Source of the DNA: Staphylotrichum longicolle
Taxonomy: Eukaryota; Ascomycota; Sordariomycetes; Sordariales; Chaetomiaceae
Length of the DNA: 64,000 nt
Assembly (NCBI GenBank): GCA_019096155.1
Contig: JAHCVI010000004.1
Span: 1,736,001-1,800,000 of the forward strand
Direction of reading: 5' to 3'
The position numbers and the translations under genes are program-made. How positions within the stretch are numbered: the stretch's first letter is position 1; each line of letters starts with the position of its first letter. The notes under the pieces were generated by a model. The model searched no databases. It worked only from the letters and a program-made list of their open reading frames with translations, and was not told where the DNA came from. Below are positions 1 to 12,179 of this stretch, one piece after another.

Positions 1-2356
1 GCCAAAAACCTGAAACAGTTGCTGGCGGACGACGCGGATGCGGCAAAGGAAAAGGACAAGGAGAACAGATCACCGCCCAATTCGATGGGCAGCGACCACC
101 ACGTCAGCATGGGTCCGCCGCCGCCAATCTACGCCCAGTTCGCGAGCCAAAACGTTGGCCCGCCCTCTCCGCACTTGCCAGCTCCGGCCGGGATGCCCGC
201 CCAAGCCGGTAATCCCACCGCCGACCGGGCTGACTCCTCAGCCGGCTCTCTAAACACAAAGCCACGTCCGAAATCCTTCCATACCTACATGGGCCGCAAG
301 GATGATGACACGAAAGGGTCCGCCGGGTCAGGCGGCAGCGAGGGCCGTTCCAAGCGCATGACGTGGGGAAAGAGCGGCAAGCCAGCGGTTGAAGCTCGGC
401 CGGCTATAGGATCTAGGAGCAAGTCGTCGGCTCCCGCCACTGGCGCGGCGCCCGAGATGCCCTGCATCGACCCCAAGGACATTGACAAGCATCTCGAGGC
501 GATGCTGAACCGCCGCAACATTCCCGAGAACCAGCGGTACAAGATGCGGAATCTCAGCGACACCATCAAGATGGAGTTTATCCGGCAGGACTGGGCCGAG
601 ATGCAGGCCAAGCTGGAGCGCCCGCTCTCGCACGACGGCAGTTCCCAGGCCGCGGCAGCCGCCAACGCACCCGGCTCGGGCGCCGTGGGGCCAGCCGACC
701 AGGGCGGAGAGGACAACGGCGCCGCCAGTCCCACCAAGAAGGAGAAGAAGAAGCACGGCCGGGGCTTAAGCCTGACCATCGTCCGGGGGAGCGGCAACAA
801 GTCGAACCCGTCGTCGCCCACCAAGAAGAAGGGCGACAGCGCCCTGGGCCGGCACTTCAGGACCAAGTCGACCGAGAGCCTGGTCAGCGAGCCGCCCTCG
901 CCCTACTCGTCCGGCTACGGGAGCAGCTTCCTGGCCAAGGTCAAGGGCCAGCAGCTGCCCGGCGACTTTGTGGCCTACCTGCAAAAGGTGCAGCAGCCGG
1001 AGCTGGTCGAGGTCGGCAAGCTGCACAAGCTGCGGCTGCTGCTCCGTAACGAGACGGTCGCGTGGACAGAGGAGTTCATTCGCCAAGGCGGCATGAAGGA
1101 GATCGTGGAGTTGCTGCATCGCATCATGGCTGTGGAGTGGAGGTATGTCTTGTCTATTCTGTTTTAGGGAAATGGGACCGTTCCGGGGGTCGTGGTGGCT
1201 GTCTTCGCTGCAGGCCAGCTACCCAACGTCCCTTGCTTCCTGCCCCCTTTCTTTCCCAGCACGTGGCTAAAAACACACCCACAGGGAGGAGCACGAAGAC
1301 GCGCTACTGCACGAGAACCTCCTCTGTCTCAAAGCCCTGTGCACCACCGACATGGCCCTGCAGTACCTCCACTCGATCCACACCACCCTCTTCCCGGCGC
1401 TGCTGCACATGATCTTCGACCCGGAGAAGAAGGGCCCCAGCGAGTTCACGACCCGCAACATCATCACCTCGATCCTGCTGACCTACCTCTCGGCCGCCCC
1501 GCCGCAGGAGCGCGTCTCGCGCGCCCGCGCCCTGCTCGGCTTCCTGCGGGACCCGGAGCCCAAGGAGGAGGAGCGGCCCGTGGCCTTTGTCCTCGAGATG
1601 CGCCGCGAGCGCCCCTACCGCGTGTGGTGCAAGGAGGTCGTCAACGTGACCAAGGAGGTCTTTTGGATCTTTTTGCACAACCTCAACATTGTGGCTCTCC
1701 CATCCACCTCATCCTCGTCCTCCTCCCCCACCACCTCCGACCCAACCTCCACCGCCCCTCCCCTCTCCACCGCCGCCAACAACAACAACAACCCCACCAA
1801 CCCCGACCCCTATGCCTACATGTCCCGCCACTTCCCCCAACCCCGGCCCCCCGTCCCCGCCGCCCCCTACGTCGGCGGCGTCGAGTGGGACGCGACCAAC
1901 TACCTGGCCAGCCACCTGGACCTCCTCAACGCGCTGCTCGCGTGCCACCCCTGCGCGTCCGACCGCAACGCCCTGCGCGCGCAGCTCCGCATCTCGGGCT
2001 GGGAGCGCTGCCTCGGCGGCAGCCTGCGCCTGTGCAAGGAGAAGTTCTACGGCGCCGTGCACGACGGCCTGCGCACGTGGGTCGCCGCCGCCGCCGAGGA
2101 CGGGTGGGACGTCAAGGACGTGCGGTACGGACCGCCGCCCGAGACCAAGGCGAAGAGCAGGAGCGCCTCGCCGGCCAAGAAGAAGGCGGCGTCGTCTGCT
2201 GACGAGGCGGCGGGGGTGGGCGCTGCGCCGCCCAGGCTGGAGATGCCCAGGTTTGACTTTGGGGGCGGGGTCGGGGTCGGGCTCGCGAGCGGCAGCGGTG
2301 TCGGTGTCGGTGGGTTCTCTGGGGTGGCGAGGTCCAATGAGCCGTGGTTATCATGA
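1..2356 (+). CDS. Rho GTPase-binding Rid1-like protein (formin GBD/FH3 region), 5' partial
   Basis: The reading frame is open to the left edge, so the start codon lies outside. Exons are <1-1142 and 1285-2356; the 142-nt intron has donor GTATGT and acceptor CAG. After a Ser/Pro/Lys-rich leader comes a formin-type GTPase-binding segment (IPENQRYKMRNLS, around nt 520-560). An armadillo-like FH3 segment spans the intron (LHKLRLLLRNETVAW before it, ENLLCLKALCTTDMALQYL after it). The protein ends in a Gly/Val-rich tail at a stop, with no FH1 poly-proline region and no FH2 actin domain. Full formins of the SepA/Bni1 type run on for about 1000 more residues, so I take this as the FH2-less Rid1 type known from fungal annotations, acting as a Rho/Cdc42-binding polarity protein. 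The domain call comes from motifs; the Rid1 name is inference from domain content. Confidence 0.75.
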
Positions 2357-5300
2357 GGGAGGGGAGACGGGGGGAGGTCGAGGACAAGGGGGTGGGGAGG
2401 CCTCCTCAAGAGCCGGTGATCCTTCTCTGGGTGGATCTTTTGGACGCGGGCTGGCGGTCTGTCCTTGGTCTACGCACTCGTGACTGGTCCTCAGGGGCTA
2501 CTGGCTGATGGGGTTTACCGGGCTTTGTGGCGGGTGGCGTGGTGCATCGGGCCCGAGAGGAGGGTGCCAAAACGCCGTTCCTTTCGGCATGGTGGTTGGT
2601 TGCTCTCTCGGCTCGACTTTTTGTTCACCGCACTTTGAAAGTCGGAAGGAGATGCCGATTCTCTCGGTTTCCGTTGTCGAGGAACAGGTTTGGGGCTGGC
2701 TACACGAGCTCTTACCGCCGTTGAGGCGAGCTGATGGCGGTGGCGATATCAGCTGCGTCGTCTTTCCTCGACCAAGACATCCCTTGAACCAAGGATTGAA
2801 AGAGGTCATATTGGCAAAGACAACATTGCATGGCAATCGGGGTGTAACTGGCTTCATGGTTGGGTTTCCTTTTTGTCATACAACCCTATTTTTTTGGGTC
2901 TGATATCGGTGCCTGATCTTTGCAGGAAAGGAGTGAGCGGGGAGGAGGAGACGGGGGGATATATTTCTGTTTGTCATTATGGCGCTCATTCCGGGTGGTT
3001 TCCGCCGAAGGACAACGTCAAGGACGATGAGGGTGATGAAGATTATGACTGTATGCATAATGAAGAAGAATCTCGATGGTCATCATCCAAACTTTCGGTG
3101 AAGACGCCAGACTCACATGTTGTGTTACCCAAGAATGTCAACGCATGACGCGGTTCTGAGTCAGATAATAGGGGCGCTGAGCCACAAGGGGTCTGGCTCT
3201 CTCGCTCGTGTGAGTGAGAAACAAGAAGACGAGGAGGGAGAGATGCCTGGCGGCCCCATGAGCAGCTGAATCGAACCCACGGTCGCCTAGCCCTGAGGAG
3301 CTTGACTGGACGGGACGGGCTTAGGACAGACGGGACTGTGGCCCCACCAGTGTTCGGGTGGTCGGCCTCCCTTCGCTGCAGCTCGCCTGCTACACTCCTC
3401 GCGTGGCTCTATCAACCTAGCCAGCTGGCCAAGGGTGCCCAGTGAAGAAGGAACCCATGGTGCGGTCTTCTGGGGGGACCACAAGGTGAGAACGGCGGGT
3501 GCTACCCTTCTCGGAACCATCTTTGGTCATCAGCTTCCTCTCGGACGGCGTGATAGGCTGTCACGACGTTGACCTAGACCCCTCGCCGGAGAGGCTGAGA
3601 CGGACGTCGAGCAGGACGGCGGAGACTCGGCCAGCCGGATGGTTGAAACGGGTTGAGTACCCCCGCCCCGGTTGAGAAGGGGCAAATGTTTGTTATCCAT
3701 CTGACCAGCCATGGCTTCGACTGGCTGGCCCAAGATCTTTCTGGACCCAGTGAAGGTGCCATGCCCGCCTGGAATAAGACGTTTTTGTCAAAGAAAGACG
3801 TCGACTCGTCACAACCCTCGCATCCTGGTCAGTGTCAGGACAAGACTTCCCAACATGATCAGCTGTATGCCCATGAATCTAATCACGACGAGCAGGATGC
3901 GGCGATCATCGTCCGATTTTCGGCAGTTGCCTCCGACCCAACACCCGGGAGGCTTCTTTGGCGTTCAAGGGCAATATGAAAAACTTCCCTTTGTGCTCGA
4001 CGCCCGGACAATATAGCTGGAGAGAAGTCTGTCAACTGTCAGTTTTGTCTTCAAACGGCTCTTGTAGAACTAGCCGTAGCAAAATGGAGCTCAAAGAACC
4101 GCATGACGCCAGAAGCTCTTCGCTGCCGCCATGCTAACTGCAAGAACGTCGTTCCCAACTAAAGTAGGAACAGGGGATCAATTAGCACCCAGTTTCCACG
4201 TCTCCGGGAAGATGCATATCCTTTCCCGCCCCAAGTGAAAACTAGCGACACGGAGGCCAGTCGTGGCGCCATGTGATTCCGGGGTTCCGGCCAGTTTGGA
4301 AGGGAAGGGTGCAACCCCTGATTTGTTCCCTGTGCTTGTCAACACCGTGTTCCGGACTGGATGAGCTCAGAACCTTATGGACGTCGACCCTGCCAAGAAA
4401 GCTGCATTGGCTAGATGGCTGAATATACAAGCCGAGAGGCAACGAACCTGAATTGGATGGCAATCGGCGCAAAGGATTGCTGCAAGCCTGCCAAGAACAA
4501 GCTCGCCTTACCAGACGCCATTGGAGGAGGATCAACGATGGGAGCTGGACGCCACACGAGACTTGGAAACACCCCGATGGCGGACGCAGGAGCCGGGAGT
4601 GGAATCCAGAAGTAAAGTGGCCCAGGACAACACAGGCGAACCCATAAAGACTCGGTTCCGCTTCAAGACCGAGGGAAAAGACCTGCCCAACAGAATAGGT
4701 TTTCTTCATCTGTGATGCGGATCTTCAACGATTGTCACTCGCCCCAGGCACGTCCCATGTTTTCTTGTTTGCTTTTTGAGGTGAAGCAAGATGCGGACTT
4801 CGTTTCTAGCCAGCCGTGGAACCGTGGCTCAGGACCATAGACGTCATGGCGCAATGGCGCTGGTGACGGACAGGGCAGAACTCTCACCCAGTTCGCCCAG
4901 ACAAGTGACATGTTGTGGTTGCAAAGGGATCGGGAAGCGTCTTCGCCCCACCTGACGGAACCGGCCCCTTGCTCGCCTCATGGCACCAGCGGTGAGCCCC
5001 TTGAGAAATCAGGACGGTTTGGGAAAGCGCCCTGCAAACCCCTGTGCTCGGTGTAAAAATACCTCCAGTGACGGACGGCGAGGCGGTGCCGAACGGAGGG
5101 GAGCCGGCTTGCTGGGACGAACATGCTTCCTAAGCAGGCATTCAATATCCACCCACTCTCCGGGCTAGCCCTAAGGCAGCTTGACTTCACCTCGAAATTG
5201 TTGTGTGTCACAAGCCCGGCTCGCAGCTGCGGATGCTGCCCCGGTGTTGATGTGCCCTCACACTGGCCTTGGTCACGATCCAACGACTGGGCGGCACGAT

Positions 5301-7318
5301 GCAGACATGAGGTCAGCGGCAGCCGGCCGTTGCTGGAATTTGATTTCGATCTCCACGTCGGCGAGGGCTTTTGAAGGCTGGGACCACGGAGTTGAGAGCT
5401 TGGTGTGTTGGGCCGGTCCCCCAGGAAATGATGACCCCACGCGGTGCCCTGTCCTTGGGGGCTGAAGAACAGGGCGTATTTGAGAACAGGGGGCGTATCC
5501 TTATCTCAAAACCGTTTGACGACCACCTTGCTGGCCCCATTCGCGCGAAGAGCAGCCAGACTCGTGTCGGCACAAGCTGGCGGGTGTGCTCGCTGCATTG
5601 TACACTAGCAGGGTCCCATGCGGAAGACAAGAAGAGGTCTGGGACGAGAGTCGGGGGACAACTGTCGGGTAGAGACCATTCAACCCTCAGGCCCTGACGA
5701 TGGCCCGCGAGAGAGTTCCCTAGCTTCTCTGCCGCGGGACAAGAAGCAACAACCTGGATCGACTGCTTCGCTGACAGCTGTCCCGGCGTCCTAGAGCCAA
5801 GTCTGGCAAGTGACCTGCACGCCTCCATGCAGCACCGACATGGACGGGTATTCCGCTTTCCGGGGCCGGTTCAGGGCGACGGGCGTGTGGGCAAAGCAGC
5901 TGCAGTGGACCGCCAGCTCGGGTGCGAGAAGAGGATGGGAAAAGTCGGTACGGAGTATGGACGGGAGTACTTTAACAGAACAACAACGTGGTTGCCAAGA
6001 AGACACCACTGACCCCGTCGTTCCTCCTTCCACCCCTCCACACCTCCGGCGTCATTGGGGTTCTGGACAGGGAAAAGGGCATGACCCGGCACCGCCGCCG
6101 AAATCGTTCCTGCCTTCATCTGGGGCTGCAGTTGGCAGGAACCTCCTGATGATAGCACAACACATCTTGCCCGATGGGCGAAATGCATTCCGCCTCATGT
6201 TCAGACAGTGTCTAGCCGCTTTCAATGTTGCATTTTCTCCGGCTTTGACTTCCAGGTTCGTTCTTTCTTTCCACCCCTCGTTGTTGCATGGATGATTCAA
6301 TCTCAGTATCAATTCATGTGTCAAACAAAAGTTGTCAGCTTACTCGACCAAAGCAGAGATCAGGCATCCACTCGTTACTCTCACGCTCATATCTCTGACC
6401 CATCTTTCTGCTAGATACTCACTTGCTCGTGTCTGTTATCTCCGGCCTCTCGAATGCATGAGCCCGAGTCTGGCGTTTTGGGGTCAATTCATGTCCACAG
6501 AAGGCGCCCTTCTGGCTGATCGCAGGTTCCACACTGAAGCTTGGATCCACATTTCAACCGCTGCGGGCCCACGGGTTGCTAGCGCGGGGTCCAGGAAGCC
6601 AGGCTGCTACCAGGGATGGCACGCCACTCTTGGGTGCTTGGCCCGCTCTTACCCTTTCCATCTTCCCACCCTGGCCCTGGGAAACCACCTTGTCCATCCG
6701 TTTCCCGACCGTCAAGCTCCGGGACCACCTGCAACACACGCACCGGCGAGGGAGGATCAACGCGGCGAGACTTTCACGGCACCGCGACCTGTGTGCTGTT
6801 CACTGCGCTCCCGCCACGGGTCGGCCGAGCGCCAGTTACGTCCGGACACACCCGCCGCGCGAGGACCCAGTAGGTTACCCAGGCCCGGCAGAACGGACGA
6901 GAGAGGCTGGGCAGGTTGCCGAGGCCGCACCCATCAAACAAGTCCCGCATCTCCATCGATCCAGGGATTCCACGCATCCCGGTGCAGAGGCACCTCCACG
7001 AGGGGCAGGGCAAAGTAATAGGCTGTCAGCACCTCCAGCAAATCCGGCCCACACCAGATACTACTACCGCCGCACAGCTCCCAGACTTCTCAGATCTCGG
7101 CCGTGCTGTCTGCAGGCGGCACTGGTGCGGGACGAAGTGGTCGCTGCCCCTTTGGTGCCGCTACTGTGTGAACCCTGCGCGGTGGATGGGCTAGCGAGCA
7201 CCAAATCTGACGAATCGAGACCCCATCGAACGGCCCTCTGGTGGGACACCCAGACGACACCTCTGCGGGCACGGCGGGCCATCTGCGGCCAGCTACGAAT
7301 ACCCGCCTCCTCCTCAAC
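2357..7318. other. 5 kb gene-free intergenic stretch
   Basis: I find no supportable gene here. Open frames up to about 250 codons exist on both strands, but their translations are rich in Arg, Ser, Pro and Gly, lack domain motifs and mostly lack good ATG contexts, as expected by chance in GC-rich DNA. The first few hundred bases should be 3' UTR of the Rid1-like gene and the last several hundred the promoter and 5' UTR of the WBP2-like gene. No tRNA, long repeat or transposon motif was noticed. Confidence 0.5.
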
Positions 7319-8371
7319 ATGTCAATAAAGTAAGTATGTCTCTGACTTTCCCCCGCGCCGCCTCCGACAACCTTCTCTTGTGCCTCTTTTGTCTTTTGCA
7401 TACCCTGCTCCATCTCCCTCCCATGACGCCTCACCCGCGTGGTCTCGCCCCCGCCGCAAATCGCCCCCCTCCCCAGCCTCGCCCCCCCTTTCGCCCTTCA
7501 CAAGCCCCTGGCCCCACACATCATCGTCGATTCGAGTCTCGTGCTCGACCATGGCGGACCAATTCTTGGCTGAGCAACACACATGGACGCTCATTCGGAA
7601 TTCGCAATCTGACGAGGCGGACAGCTGGGTCATGCTCACCCGGGATGGTGAGATTGTCCCCATTCCTGGCGAGAAGATATTGCACACATCGCGCCCGCGA
7701 GTCAGCCTCGAGGTCTCGACGCCTCGTGAGCTTCAAGTCGCCGAGCCGTTTTCTCTTAAGTGCGACAATGGTATCGCCTACATCACAAACGAGCGGGTGG
7801 GTGCCCTCCCACGTCCCAGAGCTCCTTCCGACCTGTCTTGGCGGGAGGAAGCTGGCTGACGGTTGAGCTGACCGAGCTGCAGGTGATCTACCTCCCAGGC
7901 AGACCAAGCGAAGACTTCAAGTCTTTCTTTACGCCCGTGCTGAACTTTTCCGACACCCATGTCCAGTCCTCGTGGATTGGACCCTGGAGCTGGGGCGGCG
8001 TGGTGAGGCCTGTCCCGGGAGGAGGCATTCCCATGCACATTCCCCGGATTGAGGTCAAGTTCATCTTCAGGGACGGGGGGCACAGCGACTTCCAAACCAA
8101 GTTTGAGTGGCTCAAGGAGCGTCTGCACCATGCCCAAGAGCTGGGCTTAACGCCGGGCCAGAACCTGGAGCCCCCGCCGCCCTATGAACTCAACACTCCA
8201 AGAGCTTCGTCCTCCGGCGTTTCCGATAACACCCCGGCCGCCACCCAGGCACGGCAACAACCACCGCAGCCCGCGCCTGACGAGCCGCCCCCGGATTACG
8301 TGGAGGCGCAGACCCAGGCCATCACGATGCGCTACGAGGAACGCATGAGGGAGGAATCGGAGAGGCAGTGA
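7319..8371 (+). CDS. WBP2-like GRAM-domain protein with two PPxY motifs
   Basis: Three exons: 7319-7329, 7625-7796 and 7883-8371, giving 223 residues. The first exon is only 11 nt (ATG TCA ATA AA), followed by a perfect GTAAGT donor. It joins an ACAG acceptor at 7624 to read MSINWVMLTRDG, matching the N-terminus I know from fungal WBP2 homologues. A GRAM/WBP2 domain occupies about residues 3-145 (YITNERVIYLPG, then PVPGGGIP and FEWLKERL). Two PPxY motifs follow (PPPY 159-162 and PPDY 197-200), which in this family bind WW domains such as those of Nedd4/Rsp5 ubiquitin ligases. It is probably a cytosolic adaptor. A gene model starting at the in-frame ATG 7551 is possible but would add an unrelated N-terminus. 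Confidence 0.82.
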
Positions 8372-9177
8372 GGGTTGAGATTGGTGGGTTGTTAGACAAG
8401 TTCTGGGCTTTACCTCGTTTTGTTTCATTTCGTCTTGCAATTTCTCTTCATTTTCCATTCCCCGGCTCCTGTTGCTTGCTGTTCGACATGCAAATTGTTG
8501 ATACCATCAGCGTTGGCTAAGATTTGTACTGTTTCGGGATTTCGTCTGCTGCACGACATGATTAATGATAAGACAATGGATCAGCTCTGGGTGGTATTCA
8601 TCAACATTGAGTTCTCAGGTTACGACTGTCTGTGAGGGCCCTAGGCAGCAGGTGAGACAGGATCAGGGAATTTCACAAGGTGATTGGATAGGGGGGAGTG
8701 TAAAATGCTGCCTCGGGGTCACGCTCCGGCTGTTGAGGCCATGGAGGATGTCGAGGCAAGGAGGCCGCTTACACTAGCAGACCACTGAAATTTTTCTTTC
8801 CTTTGACGCAGCTCGTGCGTCCTCCATAGGGTTGTGCCGGAAAATTGCTGCCTTGCAATGATGCAGACACAGCGAGCAGTGTCAGAAAACACATTGCGAA
8901 GCTCCTGAGCTTGCTCAAAAGGGCCCTCACCTCGAATCACGTCACGTGATGAACGGGATGACCCGGAGCTCGGTCGGCCAGCCAAAGCAGCCAATCAGGC
9001 GACGCCAATTGGAAGCCCGGACGGTTTTCGCTTACCCGATTTTTGCGAGAGCTCCAACGTCGCGCGATTGAATCGACCTGAGCAAACCCCGTAGAGGCGC
9101 ACCCTGCCCACCACACCCACCCCCCGCCGAACCTTCTGCCATTGACACCCGCTCGCCCCCCTCCGGCCTGATCAACA
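8372..9177 (+). promoter_or_regulatory. Intergenic region and QCR6 promoter with paired CCAAT boxes
   Basis: The left part is the 3' flank of the WBP2-like gene. Two CCAAT boxes lie at 8991-8995 and 9005-9009, about 170-190 bp upstream of the QCR6 start, and a CACGTG palindrome lies at 8943-8948. CCAAT boxes bound by the HAP complex are typical of fungal respiratory genes, so these fit the downstream complex III subunit. Binding itself is inference. Confidence 0.45.
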
Positions 9178-10128
9178 ATGGGTTTCTGGGACACCATCAC
9201 CGACCTCGTCGAGGCCGCCACCCCCTGGGCGACGGCCGACGCCGAGGCCCCCGCGCAGGAGCTGGTATGATTGATGCGTCACTTTCTATTCTCCGCCTTC
9301 CCGGCTGGCTTTGGATCGGGGGATTCGACTTCCCATGCCCGATGGGGTCGAGCCCCCGCCAGTGCAGCTAGAGCCGGGAAAAGACTTGTCGGTTTTTTGC
9401 CAATGGGAGAGAGAGAGACTGACGGTTTGTGTTTGGTGACTTGAACAGCCCGAGGAGACCACCGCCGAGTCGACCAAGGAGGAGGCCAGCACCGAGGCCG
9501 AGACCGCCGCCGCCGCTGAGGAGCCCGCTGCCGAGGAGGAGGAGCCCGCTGCTGAGGAGCAGGAGGAGGAAGAGGAGGAGGAAGAAGAGGAGGAGGAGGA
9601 GGAGGAGCCCGTCGACCCCAAGGAACAGCTCGAGGAAGGTGGGTTTTCCCGATGCCAGCTGCCGCTACCCGCCCATGTCCCAGCGTCGTGACGCCATCGC
9701 CGCCGGGGAGCATGAGATCCTGGGGGCTGCTTGCTTCGTTGCCCCGCGCAATGCCGGGGCAGGCGAGAGCTCACGATCCCTGGCGGCCGACTCGATGACA
9801 TCACCGCATCCGTTGTCTCGCCGTTGTTGTTTTGGCGGAACCCGAGGCTGACGACGGGATGAATGTACAGACTGCCGGAATTCCAAGCAGTGCTCCCCCG
9901 CGAAGCACCACTTCGACGAGTGCGTCGAGCGCGTCACCGCCGCCGAGTCGTCCGAGGGCGGTGCCAAGGAGGACTGCGTCGAGGAGTGTATGTTGTCCCC
10001 CTCCCCCTCCCGTTCCCGCTCCCTCTCCAGGGCTCTGTCGCGGTTGCTGACCTGGTCCAACAGTCTTCCACCTCGCCCACTGCGCCACCGAGTGTGCCGC
10101 GCCCAAGCTCTGGTCCATCCTCAAATAA
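9178..10128 (+). CDS. QCR6: Ubiquinol-cytochrome c reductase hinge protein (complex III subunit 6)
   Basis: Four exons: 9178-9264, 9449-9638, 9871-9987 and 10064-10128, giving 152 residues. All donors fit (GTATGA, GTGGGT, GTATGT) with CAG or ACAG acceptors. The N-terminal third is very acidic, with a run of about 15 Glu, as in yeast Qcr6, where the acidic hinge helps dock cytochrome c1 and cytochrome c in the intermembrane space. The C-terminal part carries the conserved cysteine pattern (KQCSPAKHHFDECVE, then EDCVEEFFHLAHC and TECAAPKLW) that forms the disulfide-linked helical hairpin. The protein starts MGFWDTITDLVEAA. CCAAT boxes upstream fit respiratory control. Confidence 0.93.
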
Positions 10129-12179
10129 GTTTACCACCCCCTGTTCTGCGATGGGCGGTCCCTTCTCGCGAGGACCGGAGCCGGCGTCTCCTCAGGACAC
10201 GACTGAAGCGTTTTTCTCGTTGTACACATGGCTTCTATAGAAGGGAAGGATGTTCCTATAGACGAATTGAGGAGGGCCGCTTGGTTGTTCGTGAGGGGGG
10301 AAACCCAACATCGTGGAGACGGGCAAGATTCAAACAGGACGGTGGGAGCAAAGCAAATCGAGGCAACCCTGTATAATTGATCGGGTCTTGGGTCTGTTGT
10401 TTATTTAGCGGTGGTTCTCTTCCATCGGCCTGGCCCGGACTTGTTGTATCATCACCCCCTCCCATCATGGTCATTTACTACACCCTTTGCGAGCAGATAA
10501 GAACACGAGAGAGAGAGAGAAAGAATACTAGACTCTGCGATTGATTTTTTACGTACTGCCGCCTCTCGGAGAAGTGCTGTGCTGCAATCTCCCAGCGAGA
10601 CGAGGCTGCATCACGCCACGCCCGCCTCAGAACGTTTTTCAGTTCAGAGGAGAAAAAGGAATCCCAACCATAAAGCCATCGTCTCTGCCACACTTCAACT
10701 AAGATAACCATCCAATCAGCCCCCAAGTCGAATGGAAACCGGTTGCAACAGTACGGCACACACAAAACCATGTGTGGATGACTGTGCCTGGCCGCTTCCG
10801 GCAAAGTAGGTTCTCAACTGGGCCGCCGACATATGCTGGTATCACCTTGTGTGTCTGCAGACATATACCTACCTACCGACACATGTACATACATGAGAGA
10901 CATATATAAGGTACCTTAGGTACATACATACATAGGTACATATGCAGGATGTTGTCTCGGAGGAGTGGCGTTGCGAAGGCGCAACCCACATCCGTGGAGA
11001 TTGGGTCGAACCGGCAACTCCCCTTCCCCATGCTCTACATAATGAGATACGTACATGCAGTGGCTTTTTTGTGTTTCTGTGTTACTTCGTCCCGGGGGCT
11101 GTTATTGGCGGACAGGGGTTGAGGAAGGGGGCGTTGTGTAACGTAATGGGGGCGCGGGGGAGGGTGGGTGTTGGCGACCTGCCTACACAGTACTTTCCGT
11201 GTAGGTAAGGTATTTAGGTCGCGGATGATTGTGCAGTTTTGGGGTTTGAAGGCCGGAGGGGAGGGGTTACTAAGATGTAGAGGATGCTTGTAGATGGACG
11301 GGCATGTTTTAGTGGCACTTTAGGGTGAGGAGGTGCTTGAAGACGTGTTGGGTTTGCTAGCACTGGAAGTTGAGCTGCAGAGGTTAGCGCAAGGTGAAGG
11401 AGGGTTACTAACCTTATTCTAGGGTACCTCGGTTGCGCGCGAGGCCATTCGTTGGTTTCTGAGATTGGATGTCTGGGGTTTTCACAACACATGTGAACCG
11501 ACCGACGGCTGAGGTCGTGGCGTTCTGATCGCTCGAGAGAAAGGGGTTTGAGGGATGGATTTTAAGTTGCGACATGGCTCGTTCTCGCGTTTGCCTCACA
11601 GCTGCTGCTTTTGGGTGGATCGGTTGAGCCGATAGGCGTGCCTGATAAAACCCATGTTTCGCTCGAGATTGTGGGCAGCACATGGAGGTGTCTTTGTCCG
11701 AGGTCACTTGATTGTCGCCCGATCTGGAAGCCAGTCAGGTGTTCCCACCACCATCCGCGTCGGCCTGCGGGGATGAACCCGTCCCATTCCCGGTTCGGAC
11801 GTTGAAGGAACCTGCCAAGAACGGGAGGGGAGGATCAGGATTGGAGACGGACAGGGAAGACGAGAGGGGAGCGAGATCCGAGCGGCCAAAACTCCATTCA
11901 AAGGAAAGGTGGTGGTCACTTTGCGAAGCAGAGTGCTTCGCCGTCGCCTGGCTTGCCGCACGCACATATCTTACAATATTGTGTTTTTTGAGAGGTTTTT
12001 GGCCCCATCAGAAGGCAGAAGAGGACGGCAAGGATCGCAGCAGGGATTCGAGAGTCGCGGTCGCAACCACGGGACGGACGCCGCCGGCCCGCGCCCAGAA
12101 TCCGAGTCTTTGTTTCATGCGGTGCGACGGTGCGACAGTGCGATAGAGGATCCCCGACGCCGGGGTTCAAAAGCTCAGC
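10129..12179. other. Intergenic stretch between QCR6 and the MFS transporter gene
   Basis: No gene is supportable. It holds the QCR6 3' flank, a GA-rich run near 10507, a low-complexity TACC/ACAT-rich block (10857-10936, listed separately) and the presumed promoter of the transporter gene. Open frames here translate to low-complexity Arg/Ser/Pro sequence. Confidence 0.5.
10857..10936. repeat. Low-complexity TACC/ACAT-rich block
   Basis: This block is built from short degenerate units such as TACC, ACAT and the near-palindrome GGTACCTTAGGTAC. A similar TAGGTAAGG cluster recurs at about 47838-47875. Such TACCTAGGTA-like clusters are common in Sordariomycete intergenic DNA; no function is assigned. 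Confidence 0.5.

Noticed and set aside
3265..3310. A T-loop-like string (minus strand GGTTCGATTC) suggesting a tRNA
   Set aside because: The flanking arms do not pair into a T stem and no anticodon or acceptor stem can be built.
6576..7328. A 250-codon plus-strand open frame upstream of the WBP2-like gene
   Set aside because: Arg/Pro/His-rich, no motif, overlaps the start codon of the real gene in another frame.
7551..7624. ATG 7551 as start of the WBP2-like gene
   Set aside because: It gives an unrelated leader, whereas the 7319-7329 exon gives the family N-terminus with ideal splice sites; kept only as an alternative.
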